Assembly: GCA_015852425.1 (NCBI GenBank)
Contig: JAAAIG010000845.1
Location: forward strand, 1-16,421
Direction of reading: 5' to 3'
Source: Gryganskiella cystojenkinii
Lineage: Eukaryota; Mortierellomycota; Mortierellomycetes; Mortierellales; Mortierellaceae
Length of the DNA stretch: 16,421 nt
This document shows positions 1-9,236 of this stretch, piece after piece. The notes under the pieces are model-generated. The model worked only from the letters and a program-made list of their open reading frames with translations. It was not told the origin of the DNA and did not search any database. A program made the position numbers and the translations under genes. Position 1 is the stretch's first letter. Each line of letters opens with the position of its first letter.

Positions 1-263
1 TTGGTGGCAACATCACGGAAAAAAATGAGAGGCCTACATTACACGTGACATATTGGGCGAATTTTCTGCAACACTGCAAATGACAGACTGTGCACCGCCA
101 GAGACAATTTTTTCTTCGCGCAGTCACTTTTCTTTTTCTCTTCCTTTCTCTCTCTCTTCCTCACGATCTTTGTACTTTCCTCTTCTCACCTAGTCATTAT
201 TCTCATTGACAAACACTTATCTCTCATTCACTTTCTTCCTTTCCCCTCTTTAACTCTCCCCAA
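1..263 (+). promoter_or_regulatory. Upstream region and CT-rich leader of the PA-TM-RING gene
   Basis: This is the stretch before the first gene's ATG. It holds a palindromic CACGTG (E-box type, bHLH target in fungi) at 42-47. From about 122 to 262 the plus strand is strongly pyrimidine-rich (runs of TTC and CTCT), as is also seen before the monooxygenase ATG and, on the other strand, before the Mso1-like gene. A CT-rich leader near transcription starts is common in filamentous fungi; its use here is inference. No clear TATA box was seen. Confidence 0.4.
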
Positions 264-3200
264 ATGCTTGCCAATTCGGCCCATCTCCCCTTCTCGGAGG
301 TGTGCACGACCGTCTCTTGCTGGGCTCTCATTCTCTCCGTGATCTTCCCTTCAGTGCATGTCCTCGGACTCGAGGTTTCTTCTTCGTCACCATCAACAGC
401 AGCCACCTCATCTCCGTCGTCCTCTTCCTCCTCGGCCTCTTCCTCCTCTTCTTCCGCAGTGGTTCCAGTAGCCTCGGATCTTCGTCCGCATCAGACGTCA
501 TATTCGCTCACTGTCTACTTTAACCCGTCATTTCAACCCTTCTCGGTCTCATCACCTTTGACTCAAGTCCCGTCCTCGGAAGAATGCTTCATCAAAAGGA
601 TTCAGACTAAGCAGCGACTGTTGTCGACTCTGAAAAAGACCCATTGCCATGATTCTTCTACTGCCACCATTCGTGCACATAGGCAAGGTTCCCAACGAGT
701 CCTTCGGAGAAGTGAACGGCTCAAACTGCAACAAGAGCAAAAAAGATCTGCATTAAAGGTGCATCACAAAAAGGAAGTAGCAGATGGAAAGCCCTCTTCA
801 AAGTTGCGCAGGATCTCGGAAAAGGACATTCGGCGAGTGGTTTTGCCGTCGCTCTTGAAAATCAACAAAAACAAGGTGGCACAAGGATCAGCAGCCACGC
901 TTAAGATGACTCCAAAATCACCATTCACTACGATAATGACCACCAAGATAACAAAAAATCGGCGATCGTCCTCACCGTATTCATTTCAGCCAAGAATGTG
1001 TCTGGAGTCGCTTTGGAGCAGGACCACAACAGACATTCAGCCGCCATCGTCGAAAAGGAGCGGTTGGACCTGCCTTAAATCAACCACGGACCCCATCCAT
1101 TACTATCATGCAAGCATGCATAGCAACCGTGCACCTTCACCTTCACCGCAACTGGAGCGGCAATGGCAACAGCAACAAAAAGGTCAAGGAGACGGTCTTT
1201 CGCACAAACTCGATATGGATGCGGAAGAGTTCAATATGTCATCAAATTTGAATATGATTTGGCAAGGAACCGTGCAGGGACTGCATTGGAACATGACCCA
1301 CAGTGGTGAAGGATTGCAGCTGCCAATTATCGTAAGTCTTTGCTTGGGATCTGATCGTTCATCCGCATATTGCCAAAAAAAAAAAAAAAAGGGAGACGAG
1401 TGCTTATCCTTGATGCACACAACTCCAACCTCTCTCCCTCTTTCTTGTGTTCCCGTGAACTCCGAAAATGCCTTTTTTCACTCCTCAGCCAACATACCTA
1501 ATCAACAAAACAAACATAAAATCAAAGCGCAGCAAAGTGAAAATAATGAGCACAAAACAAGGGTTCCAGACAAAAAAAAAAAAAAAAAAAAAACGAAAAA
1601 AAATGATGTCAATGTCGGTCACATGGACTGCAGGATCCGGGGTTTCGGTTGTTTTGCTTTGAAAAGAAAAAAACTTAAAAAATTGATCATTCTTCCGCGT
1701 TATTTTTCAATTTTCCGTTATGCAATATTTAGGGTTCCATTTCCCAGTATTCAAAGTTTGGTACTTCCACACCATCATCGACACTTGAATCTTGGATTGC
1801 TTTGGTGCCATGTTCACCCGAGGGATTAAAGTCTTTGAGCGAGATTGCAAAGACAGGAGCGCAGGCTACTATTCTCTACTCGGTCGAGGAGAACGAGAGA
1901 GGAAGGTGTTCGCCAGCTCTCGCCACCACCACCACCGCCAAGATGCTTCTTTTGGAACTCGACATTGCTTCTGCAACGGCCCTCCTCAACATTCTTCACA
2001 GTCAGGATCCGGACCTTGTTGTCAGGGCGACTATTATGCTATTGGAAACTGAGTCCGACCCAGTCTTGCCGATCACCAACAGCAGGAGCGGCACCCAGCA
2101 CCACTTTGAGGCCATGACCGCAGCGATCAAATCGAGCATCAAGAATGCAAAGCAATTTTTTGCCTACCTCGGATTGGACACCTTTACGACCAACCTGATC
2201 GGATCCGACCCACTATCTCAGCCGGAATCGTCCTCTCTGCATGATGTCGCTGTTAAGGACGAGGACTCTCTCAGTGGTGGAGGCGGCGGCCGTATGTCCT
2301 CGACTCCATTCTTGCCACTCTCAACCGCCGTGATCGTCAGGCAGGACAAATCCCCGTCCAAAATTCAGACCTCGGCGGAAAACATGCCCAAGAGCGTTTC
2401 TTCAGTCCAACATGGCGAGGCAGCCGTTAAGCCCATCAACACCCAACCATCAAAAGCTCTCGAGTCACCCATGAAACAGAGAGCGATCGGAGATCAAGTT
2501 GTCGCGCCCGCACAGCGTCCACCTTTGGCCGGGGGAGGAGGAGGGGTTTACCGATCCAAGACTCGAGGAGGCAATCGATTCACCCAAAAGCTCTATGCTT
2601 TCTCACCCTCAAAGTTCATCCAGGAGACCTCGCTCCTGGTCAAGGACGATAGCATGACTGGAAAGCTCGCTATGATCCTCATGAGTACCATCTGTGGTGT
2701 CGGCGTCGGCATGTTTGGCGCTCTACTCTTTGTTGTCGCACTCAAGGTGCGTTTGTTCCAGACCCGACGACGCGGCGGCATTCAACCGAACCACCCTCAT
2801 CAAACCGCGGCGCAACAACATCAGGCCCACCAACAGCTGCGAGAAAATGGTTACAAAAAAGTCATTCCTCGAGGGATCTTGGACAGTTTCGGGGTCCAGA
2901 CGGTCTTGCATACCTCAGCCACAACCATGATGACCTCAACCTTGGTTAAATCCGAGATGGCGTCTCTTCTTGCGAGCAACAACAACAAGATCAACAAAGC
3001 CAAGGCTGAGTATGCCGATGATGTGATTGAGATGGAGGAAGGGCTCGAGGACGCAGCGGCAAGAGAGCTCGCTCGACAACACCGTCTTCGTAATCGAGGA
3101 GCTGCGAACCCATTCTTCCCACGGGGTAACAATAACGATGATAACGATGATGATACTGTCGTTCCGGACCAGGATGACGAAATGATTGGTGCATGGGATG

Positions 3201-3772
3201 AAATCTTTGAGGGGGAAGAGATGGAAGAGCTCTTCCACACGACAACATCCGTTGCGACGACTCCCCGATCTGCAATTACAGAAAGAGGGACGCTTAATCA
3301 TACCGCTGGATTGGACATGGACCGCATCACAGCAGCGATCATGTCTGCAACCCGTCGGGGATCCTACCGTCGGACCTCAATCAGTCAACAGGGCAATACC
3401 AATGACAGTGACAGCAATCTTCTGGCCGCCCCCGCTTCTGCAGCAACACCTGCCGTTCTTAGCACAACCACTAGCTCTGTCTCTACTTCGGTCTCGCTCT
3501 CGCCTTCATACCCTCCACGAGTTGACTTAAAACCAAAGTCTTGTTGCGAAGCGGGTGAGGAAGAAGGTCACTGCTGTTCCGAAAAGGAGAAGCTCCCGTT
3601 CGCGAACGCTAATGCGCAGACCATGTGTGCCATCTGTCTAGCCGAGTACGAAATCGGCGATCAAGTCCGGACACTGCCTTGCTACCATCAGTACCATCGA
3701 GCCTGTATCGACCCTTGGTTACTCCAGATTGCTTCCCTGTGTCCGATCTGTAAACGGGATCTGTGGCCTTGA
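264..3772 (+). CDS. PA-TM-RING type E3 ubiquitin ligase (RNF13/GRAIL/RMR-like), two exons
   Basis: Exons 264-1331 and 1733-3772 give a protein of about 1035 residues. The first 35 or so residues end in a hydrophobic stretch (ALILSVIFPSVHVLG) and look like a signal peptide, followed by a poly-Ser segment. Residues about 60-330 are basic and low in recognisable domains. From about 357 to 450 there is a protease-associated (PA) fold signature: WIALVPC, then GAQATILYSV across the former exon border. One transmembrane helix lies at about 668-693, followed by basic residues (RRR), then an acidic region. The C-terminus is a RING-H2 finger: C988, C991, C1006, H1008, H1011, C1014, C1026, C1029. In the family, the PA domain sits in the lumen and the RING in the cytosol, where it recruits E2-ubiquitin on endosomal/vacuolar membranes. 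The protein is much longer than typical members (about 350-600 residues) because of the insert before PA. The start is chosen for the signal peptide. The donor is GTAAGT at 1332 and the phase is 0 on both sides. The family call is secure; the exact substrate is unknown. Confidence 0.85.
1332..1732 (+). other. Intron 1 of the PA-TM-RING gene (unusually long, A-tract rich)
   Basis: The donor GTAAGT starts at 1332. The acceptor is TTTAG ending at 1732, or CCCAG ending at 1747; both keep the same phase, so the choice only adds or removes five residues (GSISQ). At about 400 bases it is two to four times longer than every other intron in the window. It contains A16 (1375-1390), A22 (1572-1593) and A8 (1596-1603). 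Splicing is required to join the signal peptide exon to the PA/TM/RING exon, since frame 0 stops at 1827-1829. Confidence 0.75.
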
Positions 3773-3814
3773 TCAGTTCAATATGGGTCATCATTGTCCG
3801 TTGCTCGCCCTGTA

Positions 3815-3820
3815 AATAAA
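3815..3820 (+). terminator. AATAAA poly(A) signal of the PA-TM-RING gene
   Basis: A canonical AATAAA lies 43 bases after the TGA stop of the RING gene, a usual spacing for a fungal 3' UTR. Confidence 0.6.
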
Positions 3821-3896
3821 CATTGACCACCGAAAAATAGTCCATGCTTTGAACCCTCCTCAGGGAATGGAAGTGCTCCATTAAAACTAATTTGAC

Positions 3897-3902
3897 TTTA
3901 TT
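3897..3902 (-). terminator. AATAAA poly(A) signal of the mut-7-like exonuclease gene
   Basis: TTTATT on the plus strand reads AATAAA on the minus strand, about 245 bases beyond the exonuclease stop codon. This is the nearest canonical signal, though fungal genes often use weaker variants closer to the stop. Confidence 0.35.
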
Positions 3903-4147
3903 GTATTGAAAGTAGAAAATGTGCGAATATAGAACGAAAGAAAAATACACGATGCGAGAACGAGAGTGCGAGTTAAATGATGAAACATAATGAAGGATCA
4001 AGGAGAAATCAAAGGAGCGCTATACTACAAATCCAAATGGTGTGATATTACAGGGTGGGGGGAGAGAAGAGAGAGTGGAAGAATCCGCTTGAGTTTGAGG
4101 TTGCATTCGTCAGAATGTGGATGTGAGGGGTTTTCAAAGCGACAAAT

Positions 4148-7100
4148 TTAGATACGCTTCATCATTTGCAACTCGGCATAGATCTCCAACAGGCACTGGG
4201 CGTCTGCAGCTAAAATATAAACAGAGATGGAAAAAATACAAGTTGGTTACCTGACACGAGTTCTCGCCTTTTTTACGTAAGAGTGTTGATGGCAGCGAAC
4301 CTTTGTGCGTGCTCAACAATTAGTAATCTATTCAGTGTGTTCTCATATCCTTACCAGCATACATCTTCTGTGCTTCTGTTAAGGGCCGCTGCTCCCAGTT
4401 ACTACACCGTAGAGTCTTGTCTAGTTTTACGCCACAGAGTCTCGACAACAGTTTGGACAACCCTCCGTGCACAAACGTCATTCCTTTCAAGGATGGAGTG
4501 GTTGACCAATAGCCTCTGATCCCTGCGGTATTGGTCAGGGTGGCATCAGAGTAGATAGAGTTTGTTGTTGTGGTGCCCTCGGGTGCCATAGTTGCAGTAG
4601 TCCTCTCACTCTCGCCACTGTCGTCGGGCATCGGGAGCCAAACTTGCTTGAGGTCCAACAAGTTCGCCGGCTGATAGTGTGACTCGCTCAATTCCTCGAA
4701 GGTTTTCTCCAGCATATCTTGATCATTGTCCCAGTCGAACGCTAAAAAAAACCAATCAAGAAGGTCAGTTCAGTGCTTTCATAATGTGAGGATATCACGG
4801 ACATGTCATATCTAACTGCCAAGCCGTTATTTCTCACCAAGTTTACGAACAGACTTGGTGTTGAGCAGGGATCCCAAGGTTGTAACAAAGGCCAGTCCAA
4901 GATCGCCTCGACTCATGAGAGTGATCACATCGACCAAGTACACACTGTTGTCCACGTCCGAGGCGATCTGTACGATCGAAGTTCGAGGTCGATCCAAGCG
5001 GTTCTTTTGTTGGCCACTTTTGAACTGTGCAATATTTGGGAGCCACTCTGTGTCCAGAGCAAGGATTTTAGCCCTTTGCAACGTGTTGGACATGCGCTCC
5101 AGTCCCTCAATGCTGTCAATCATTTGAATATGCGTGCTTGCCGCTAATTGATACATCTTGTCCGCGTTCTCCTGAAGATGTGCCTCCATCGTCGGACACA
5201 AATGTTTTGCTATTGGATCCAACGCCTGTGCTGGCATAGTCATCGAAGAGGGCCAGGATGAGATTGAGCATGCCTGGTGTATCCATGAAGCGGCTCCACC
5301 GGTTCCCAAAGATCTTAGCCTGCTAATAAAGTAGTCGGCGGTCTGATGGTCTCTCTTCGCCATACAGTATTGAAGTGTCATCTGCTGAAGCGTCACCGAT
5401 TCTTTGATAAGTCCCAGCACGATCGGGAAGAACTTTGTTGGAGAGTAAAGCGAATACTCATGCAACTTGTTCCGCCGAGGCTTCAGAGACGACGATGACG
5501 ACGGTGATGAACAGCCTTTGGTAAACGGCATGGCCGCGGACTGCCGCAAGAGCGAGACAATGGTGCAAAAACGAACAAAAAAGTGAAGCGCCAGAAATGA
5601 CTCTTGCTCTTGCTCCAAATCGAACTGCATGATTAACGCCATGGCTGTTTCCACCAACCGGGCCTGGATTCTCGATTTGCCCACTCCATGGATCGGGGGG
5701 ATCTCTAGGAATGGTTCAGGGTCCGACTTTGAGATCTCTGGTGTGATTAACCCCCAATAGTAAAACTGAAAGATGAGTTGGTGGTTGATATGCCACAGGA
5801 CCGTTCGACAGAGTCCCACGTTATCGCCTACAAACTCCAGAACCACGTCAGAGCTGTCGTCGTCATCTCCTTCCAGAAGCCGTGGAATCAGCTCGCGTCT
5901 GATGCTGGCCGCATGGTCGTGATAAATTGAGTTGAAGGTAGCACATTCACGGTACCGTCCCATTTCATAGAGATGGCGTTCAAGTGATTCTCCATAAGTT
6001 TTCTTGTCACCCTCGTGAATTCGTCTCCTCATTGCCGACCGTAGTTCGAACACATCCAGAGCGGCGAAAACCGGCAGGACATTCTTGCATACCCGAATCT
6101 CTGCTAGGAGCTTTTCTTGATGGTGGTGTTGGATGATATGGGGAACAGGCAGCTTTTCATGTACCTCAGAGTCACTATGCGAGGCACGTGGCACGTCATT
6201 GATCAAGATTTCAGATTCGCCTGCTGCTGATAGTTGTTGCAAAGCCGAGACTTGCGTTGTGGTTGCCACTGGCGAATAATACTCGTCAAACATCTCGAGC
6301 AGCTCGGTGTTCTTGGTCTCCTGTCCGTTGGGTCCACGTTCGTGTCGATTGAGAAAATCGTTCATATCGTCCAGATCAATAAGACTGACAGCGGCAGAGA
6401 CACTGGAAGGACCAAAGAGGATGGAGGGGGTGGGGATTTTGAAGGTGGAGGAAGGAACAACCGCAGGGGAGGTTTTTTCCGATCCGGAGAGATCGATTAA
6501 GGTTCCAAATGCAGGCTGCAGAGGTTTCATATCCAGCAAAGGGTCCTCCCCTTTATTGGTATCCAAAAGGTCCACTTGTGACTGACTCGTAATTTGATGT
6601 TGGATCGGAGACATCATCATCGCCATCTTGGATTTGCTACCGATCTTGATTCGAGCATCGATCAGGTCGCTGGAGCCAATGGTCGAGTCGGATGTGGATG
6701 AGACGTCAGAAGAATATCCGCTACTAAAGAACCGCGAAGAAGCCGGAGAAACGCTTGTCGTTGGGGCGATCTCTGCTCCTGTATTGTCCTTGGTGAGGTG
6801 GTCATTTTCTCGTCGCCATCCAATGTAGATGCATAGGATGTTGACCAAGACCTTGGACACCTCGAGCTCAAAGTCCTTGCTCAACTCTTTGAATCCAGAG
6901 ACGGTACCGACGGTGATGAGCGTGTTCGCAATAAAGGTCGGCGGGTCAGGATGCACTTGAAGAGCTGTGGCTACTGTTGACTGCAATGCATCCAAGTTTC
7001 CGGATTCCTGCTCCGTGTGTAATTGATCCAGGTTCTCAAATGACAACAGCAGATTCTTGGCAAACAGAAACGCGTTGTTCTCGGTCACGAACTGGCTGAT

Positions 7101-7430
7101 CGCTACGCGAGTTTAAAATGGATACACAGTGGTGGTTTATCAGTGTCCACAAGTCAGAAGTTGTCACAAAATATCTTGAATTGAGACCTTGGCTTATCAC
7201 CGCATTGTAACTGGTTATATAGACTTACACTGGGAGCTTAGCTGAGGCAACACGCGGACATGGCTTTGGCTCAGAACAGTCGGGGTGGCACGTGATTCTG
7301 ATCCATGGGAAAAGCGAGCCCCAAGACCGGAGCTGCTGATCGTCTCCATTGCTGATGTTGAAAAGAGAGGTTGTGCGTCTCGGTTCATAGTCGAGATGTA
7401 TTCAAGTTGATAAGCACGACGTCGGAGCAT
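4148..7430 (-). CDS. mut-7/Nibbler/EXD3-like 3'-5' exonuclease (DEDDy family), four exons
   Basis: Exons on the minus strand are 7430-7229, 7102-4838, 4741-4355 and 4209-4148 (introns of 126, 96 and 145 bases, all phase 1), giving about 971 residues. The C-terminal domain, about 735-971, is a DEDDy exonuclease. ExoI is LALDTEW (D751, E753). ExoII is KLAFDWDNDQDM, built across the second junction, with D829 the likely metal ligand. The stretch LDKTLRCSNWEQRPLTEAQ matches the mut-7 type. ExoIII is YAAADA (Y950, D954), built across the third junction. Residues about 400-640 are helix-rich, as in the N-terminal domain of mut-7 and Nibbler; residues about 170-370 are Ser/Thr-rich and probably disordered. 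Animal relatives trim 3' ends of small RNAs and mut-7 acts in RNAi and transposon silencing; the fungal role is not known. The long second exon is open upstream only to a GTG, so the first exon is needed. Its donor GTAAGT at 7228 joins in phase. The exact ATG (7430, or a downstream Met) is the least certain point. Confidence 0.88.
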
Positions 7431-7803
7431 CCGTATGAGTAAAACGAAAGCTCGTCGATGTAGAAAAAAAAGAGAGGCACAGTAGGCGATAGAACGGTCC
7501 CGGGCAGAAGCTCTCAGGAAAACGACTCCAAAAGACCGAACGTCAGGGGTAGACGAGAACCCTTTTGGACTGGGGTCCTGTCCAAAAAGCGAGAAATTTG
7601 GGTGTCCTATGAGCTTGGAACCAACCCCCTAATGAGTAAAGAAGGGAGGAAAAAAGGTTGTTTATAATGTCGTAACAACCACCACGGGATCAATCCATGT
7701 TGAATGACAAGGGTACCTGAATCGATGCAGTCGAAGTCGCGGAAAGGAGGAGACGAAATGAGGTAAGAAATGGGATAAGAAATGGGTTTAAGAAGAATAG
7801 ATG
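7431..7803 (-). other. Spacer between F-box frame and exonuclease gene (exonuclease promoter/leader)
   Basis: This 373-base stretch lies upstream of the exonuclease ATG and downstream of the F-box stop, both on the minus strand, so it must hold the exonuclease promoter and leader. An A8 run (plus strand, near 7463) gives a short pyrimidine tract on the coding strand. No TATA box or conserved frame is recognised. Confidence 0.4.
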
Positions 7804-9072
7804 TCACACAAAAACACTGCACAAACACTCGCTCAACCATGGCGCGCGCTTTTCGAAGGAACACCCAAAATGCATTGTGACTGTTAACATGAAGGAGAGT
7901 CTTTTTTTTTTTTTTTTTTTTTTTTTATTTCGTCGCCTATTCAGAGGCCAGTCAAACATCGGACACTGGTATGAGTAGTTGGGACGGAACCGGAGTTCTC
8001 GAAGCTTGGGGCATCTCTCGATCAGATGCTCGACCCACTCGTCCGGTACATGTTCCATGTTCTCTAGCCTTAACTCTTCCAGAGAATCAGACGCGAACCC
8101 TTCCAACGTCGAAAAGACCATGTTTTCGTAGTTGTTTCGCATATCGATCCGAAGAAATTTGAGTTGGAGCTGGATCAGATCAAACGAACAGGCTTCGTCT
8201 CCAATGTAATACGAACCTGACTGAGGGTTCAAACGAAGGCGCTCCAGTCGCTCAAGATACGTATTGATGGTCCGAAGGACCTCTGCATTCTCCGGGGAAT
8301 CGATGTTACAGAGGACCAGATCCAAGAGGTTTGGACAGTGTTTTAGAAACGGCTTCAGGAACAAATCCGAGAGTTTCGAATCGATCGTTTCGCCAGTAAA
8401 CGAAAATCGGACCAGCTGGTTCTTCTCAAACCTGAGCTCGAGCTCGTCGCTGGGTCGAATCCAATCCTGATCAAAGTACCAGTCAACCGAGTTCACCTCC
8501 AGGACCCGAACCGAATTGGGCAGTCGAGCCACACCTTGAAAAAAATCGTAGGGGTCACTACCAAGGTTGAGCCGGAGCTTGAGCGTCGTCAACTGGAGCC
8601 AGAATTGGGATGTTTGGATATGACCCAAGAACAGGCCACCGAGCGTATCGACATCATCGATCCGTAATTCCTTCAGTCCTGGATTTCCCTGTGCGAGTTT
8701 CAACATGACTTGGAGCGTGCCATCGGGAACGAGATCTTGGTCTTTCTCCCAACGACTGCTGAGCGTCAAAAGATTGGTCAGAGCAATAATCGCGAGTTTA
8801 GGCGCGTTCGCGACATTGATTTCGAGGGATCGGATCGTCCTGACGTTCCTGGTTAGGGTTCGAAGGTCGGCCGGGGTCCAGTTCATCATCTCAGAGGCGC
8901 CAGAATACTCAACAAATTTTAGTGTGTGGAAGACGTACGGCTCAAAGGCTAAAGACCACTGGAGACAGACGAGTCGGCATCGTTTTACGTCCAGAAGCTG
9001 GAGTTGGTGGCAAATAAGGTCATGAATGAGAAGGATGTCAATTGCATTGGCAAGAGAGATGGAAGACCACAC
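7804..9072 (-). CDS. F-box/LRR-like protein, intronless, no ATG at the F-box end; possibly decaying
   Basis: The reading frame gives about 422 residues. The first 50 match an F-box: IDILLIHDLICHQL, then KRCRLVCLQWSLAFEPYVF, the part that binds Skp1 in SCF ubiquitin ligases. The rest is leucine-rich with repeated LxxLxL spacing (LKELRIDDV, LTTLKLRLNL, LEELRLEN, LRELRFRPN), as in substrate-binding LRR solenoids of fungal F-box proteins, which are often expanded families. The frame has no ATG before the F-box: it begins after a TAA at 9078-9076, and its first possible start is GTG at 9072. An ATG at 9074-9072 is two bases out of frame. The first in-frame ATG, at 8889, would remove the F-box. No splice acceptor lies between the TAA and the F-box. 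The C-terminus reads through an A25 run as eight lysines, then about 28 further residues of no recognisable type. It is the only intronless gene of the five. It could be a gene with a non-AUG start, a 2-base error in the sequence, or a pseudogene. Confidence 0.65.
   Translation of the reverse strand: MWSSISLANAIDILLIHDLICHQLQLLDVKRCRLVCLQWSLAFEPYVFHTLKFVEYSGASEMMNWTPADLRTLTRNVRTIRSLEINVANAPKLAIIALTNLLTLSSRWEKDQDLVPDGTLQVMLKLAQGNPGLKELRIDDVDTLGGLFLGHIQTSQFWLQLTTLKLRLNLGSDPYDFFQGVARLPNSVRVLEVNSVDWYFDQDWIRPSDELELRFEKNQLVRFSFTGETIDSKLSDLFLKPFLKHCPNLLDLVLCNIDSPENAEVLRTINTYLERLERLRLNPQSGSYYIGDEACSFDLIQLQLKFLRIDMRNNYENMVFSTLEGFASDSLEELRLENMEHVPDEWVEHLIERCPKLRELRFRPNYSYQCPMFDWPLNRRRNKKKKKKKKRLSFMLTVTMHFGCSFEKRAPWLSECLCSVFV
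7902..7926 (-). repeat. A25 homopolymer (minus strand) right after AATAAA inside the F-box frame
   Basis: T25 on the plus strand. On the coding strand the sequence is an AATAAA (7929-7924) that merges into the 25-A run. In frame it encodes eight lysines. Tract length is prone to replication slippage and sequencing error, so the frame after it is unreliable. Confidence 0.8.
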
Positions 9073-9236
9073 ATTTTAAAAAGATGAGATGAAGGGCATG
9101 AAGAGGAAGATGAGAATGAAGGAGGAAAGAAAGAGGCGTTTCTTTCGAGGCGAACAAAACTGCGCCAGACAGCTTTTGCTCTCATGTTTTCGGTTCTGTT
9201 CACTACCCGGTAACAAGTTTTTTTTTTTTATTTGGT
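9073..9236 (-). other. Short spacer between Mso1-like gene and F-box frame
   Basis: Only 164 bases separate the Mso1-like stop codon from the F-box frame. They contain the upstream gene's poly(A) signal, an A12 run (9229-9218, minus sense) and a TC-rich stretch (about 9080-9140, minus sense) that may be the F-box leader. A short minus-strand frame ending at 8985 starts here, overlaps the F-box out of frame and shows no conserved features. Confidence 0.5.
9227..9232 (-). terminator. AATAAA poly(A) signal of the Mso1-like gene
   Basis: AATAAA on the minus strand begins four bases after the TAG stop (9239-9237) and merges into an A12 run. The position is very close to the stop, implying a short 3' UTR. 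Confidence 0.5.

Larger units (their letters stand above)
3773..4147. other. Convergent intergenic region (two 3' UTRs)
   Basis: This 375-base stretch separates the stop codons of the RING ligase (plus) and the exonuclease (minus). It holds one AATAAA per strand (3815-3820 plus; 3897-3902 minus) and a purine-rich patch near 4058-4082. No gene is seen; an open frame on the minus strand that crosses into the RING exon is a shadow. Confidence 0.7.

Noticed and set aside
2851..3301. Three antisense frames under the RING gene
   Set aside because: Shadows of the acidic and Ser-rich coding sequence on the plus strand.
6369..6383. LIDLD clathrin-box-like motif in the exonuclease
   Set aside because: A short motif in a disordered Ser-rich region, easily matched by chance, and without other endocytic features.
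7289..7294. CACGTG as a regulatory E-box
   Set aside because: It lies in the first coding exon of the exonuclease, so it is more likely to be chance.
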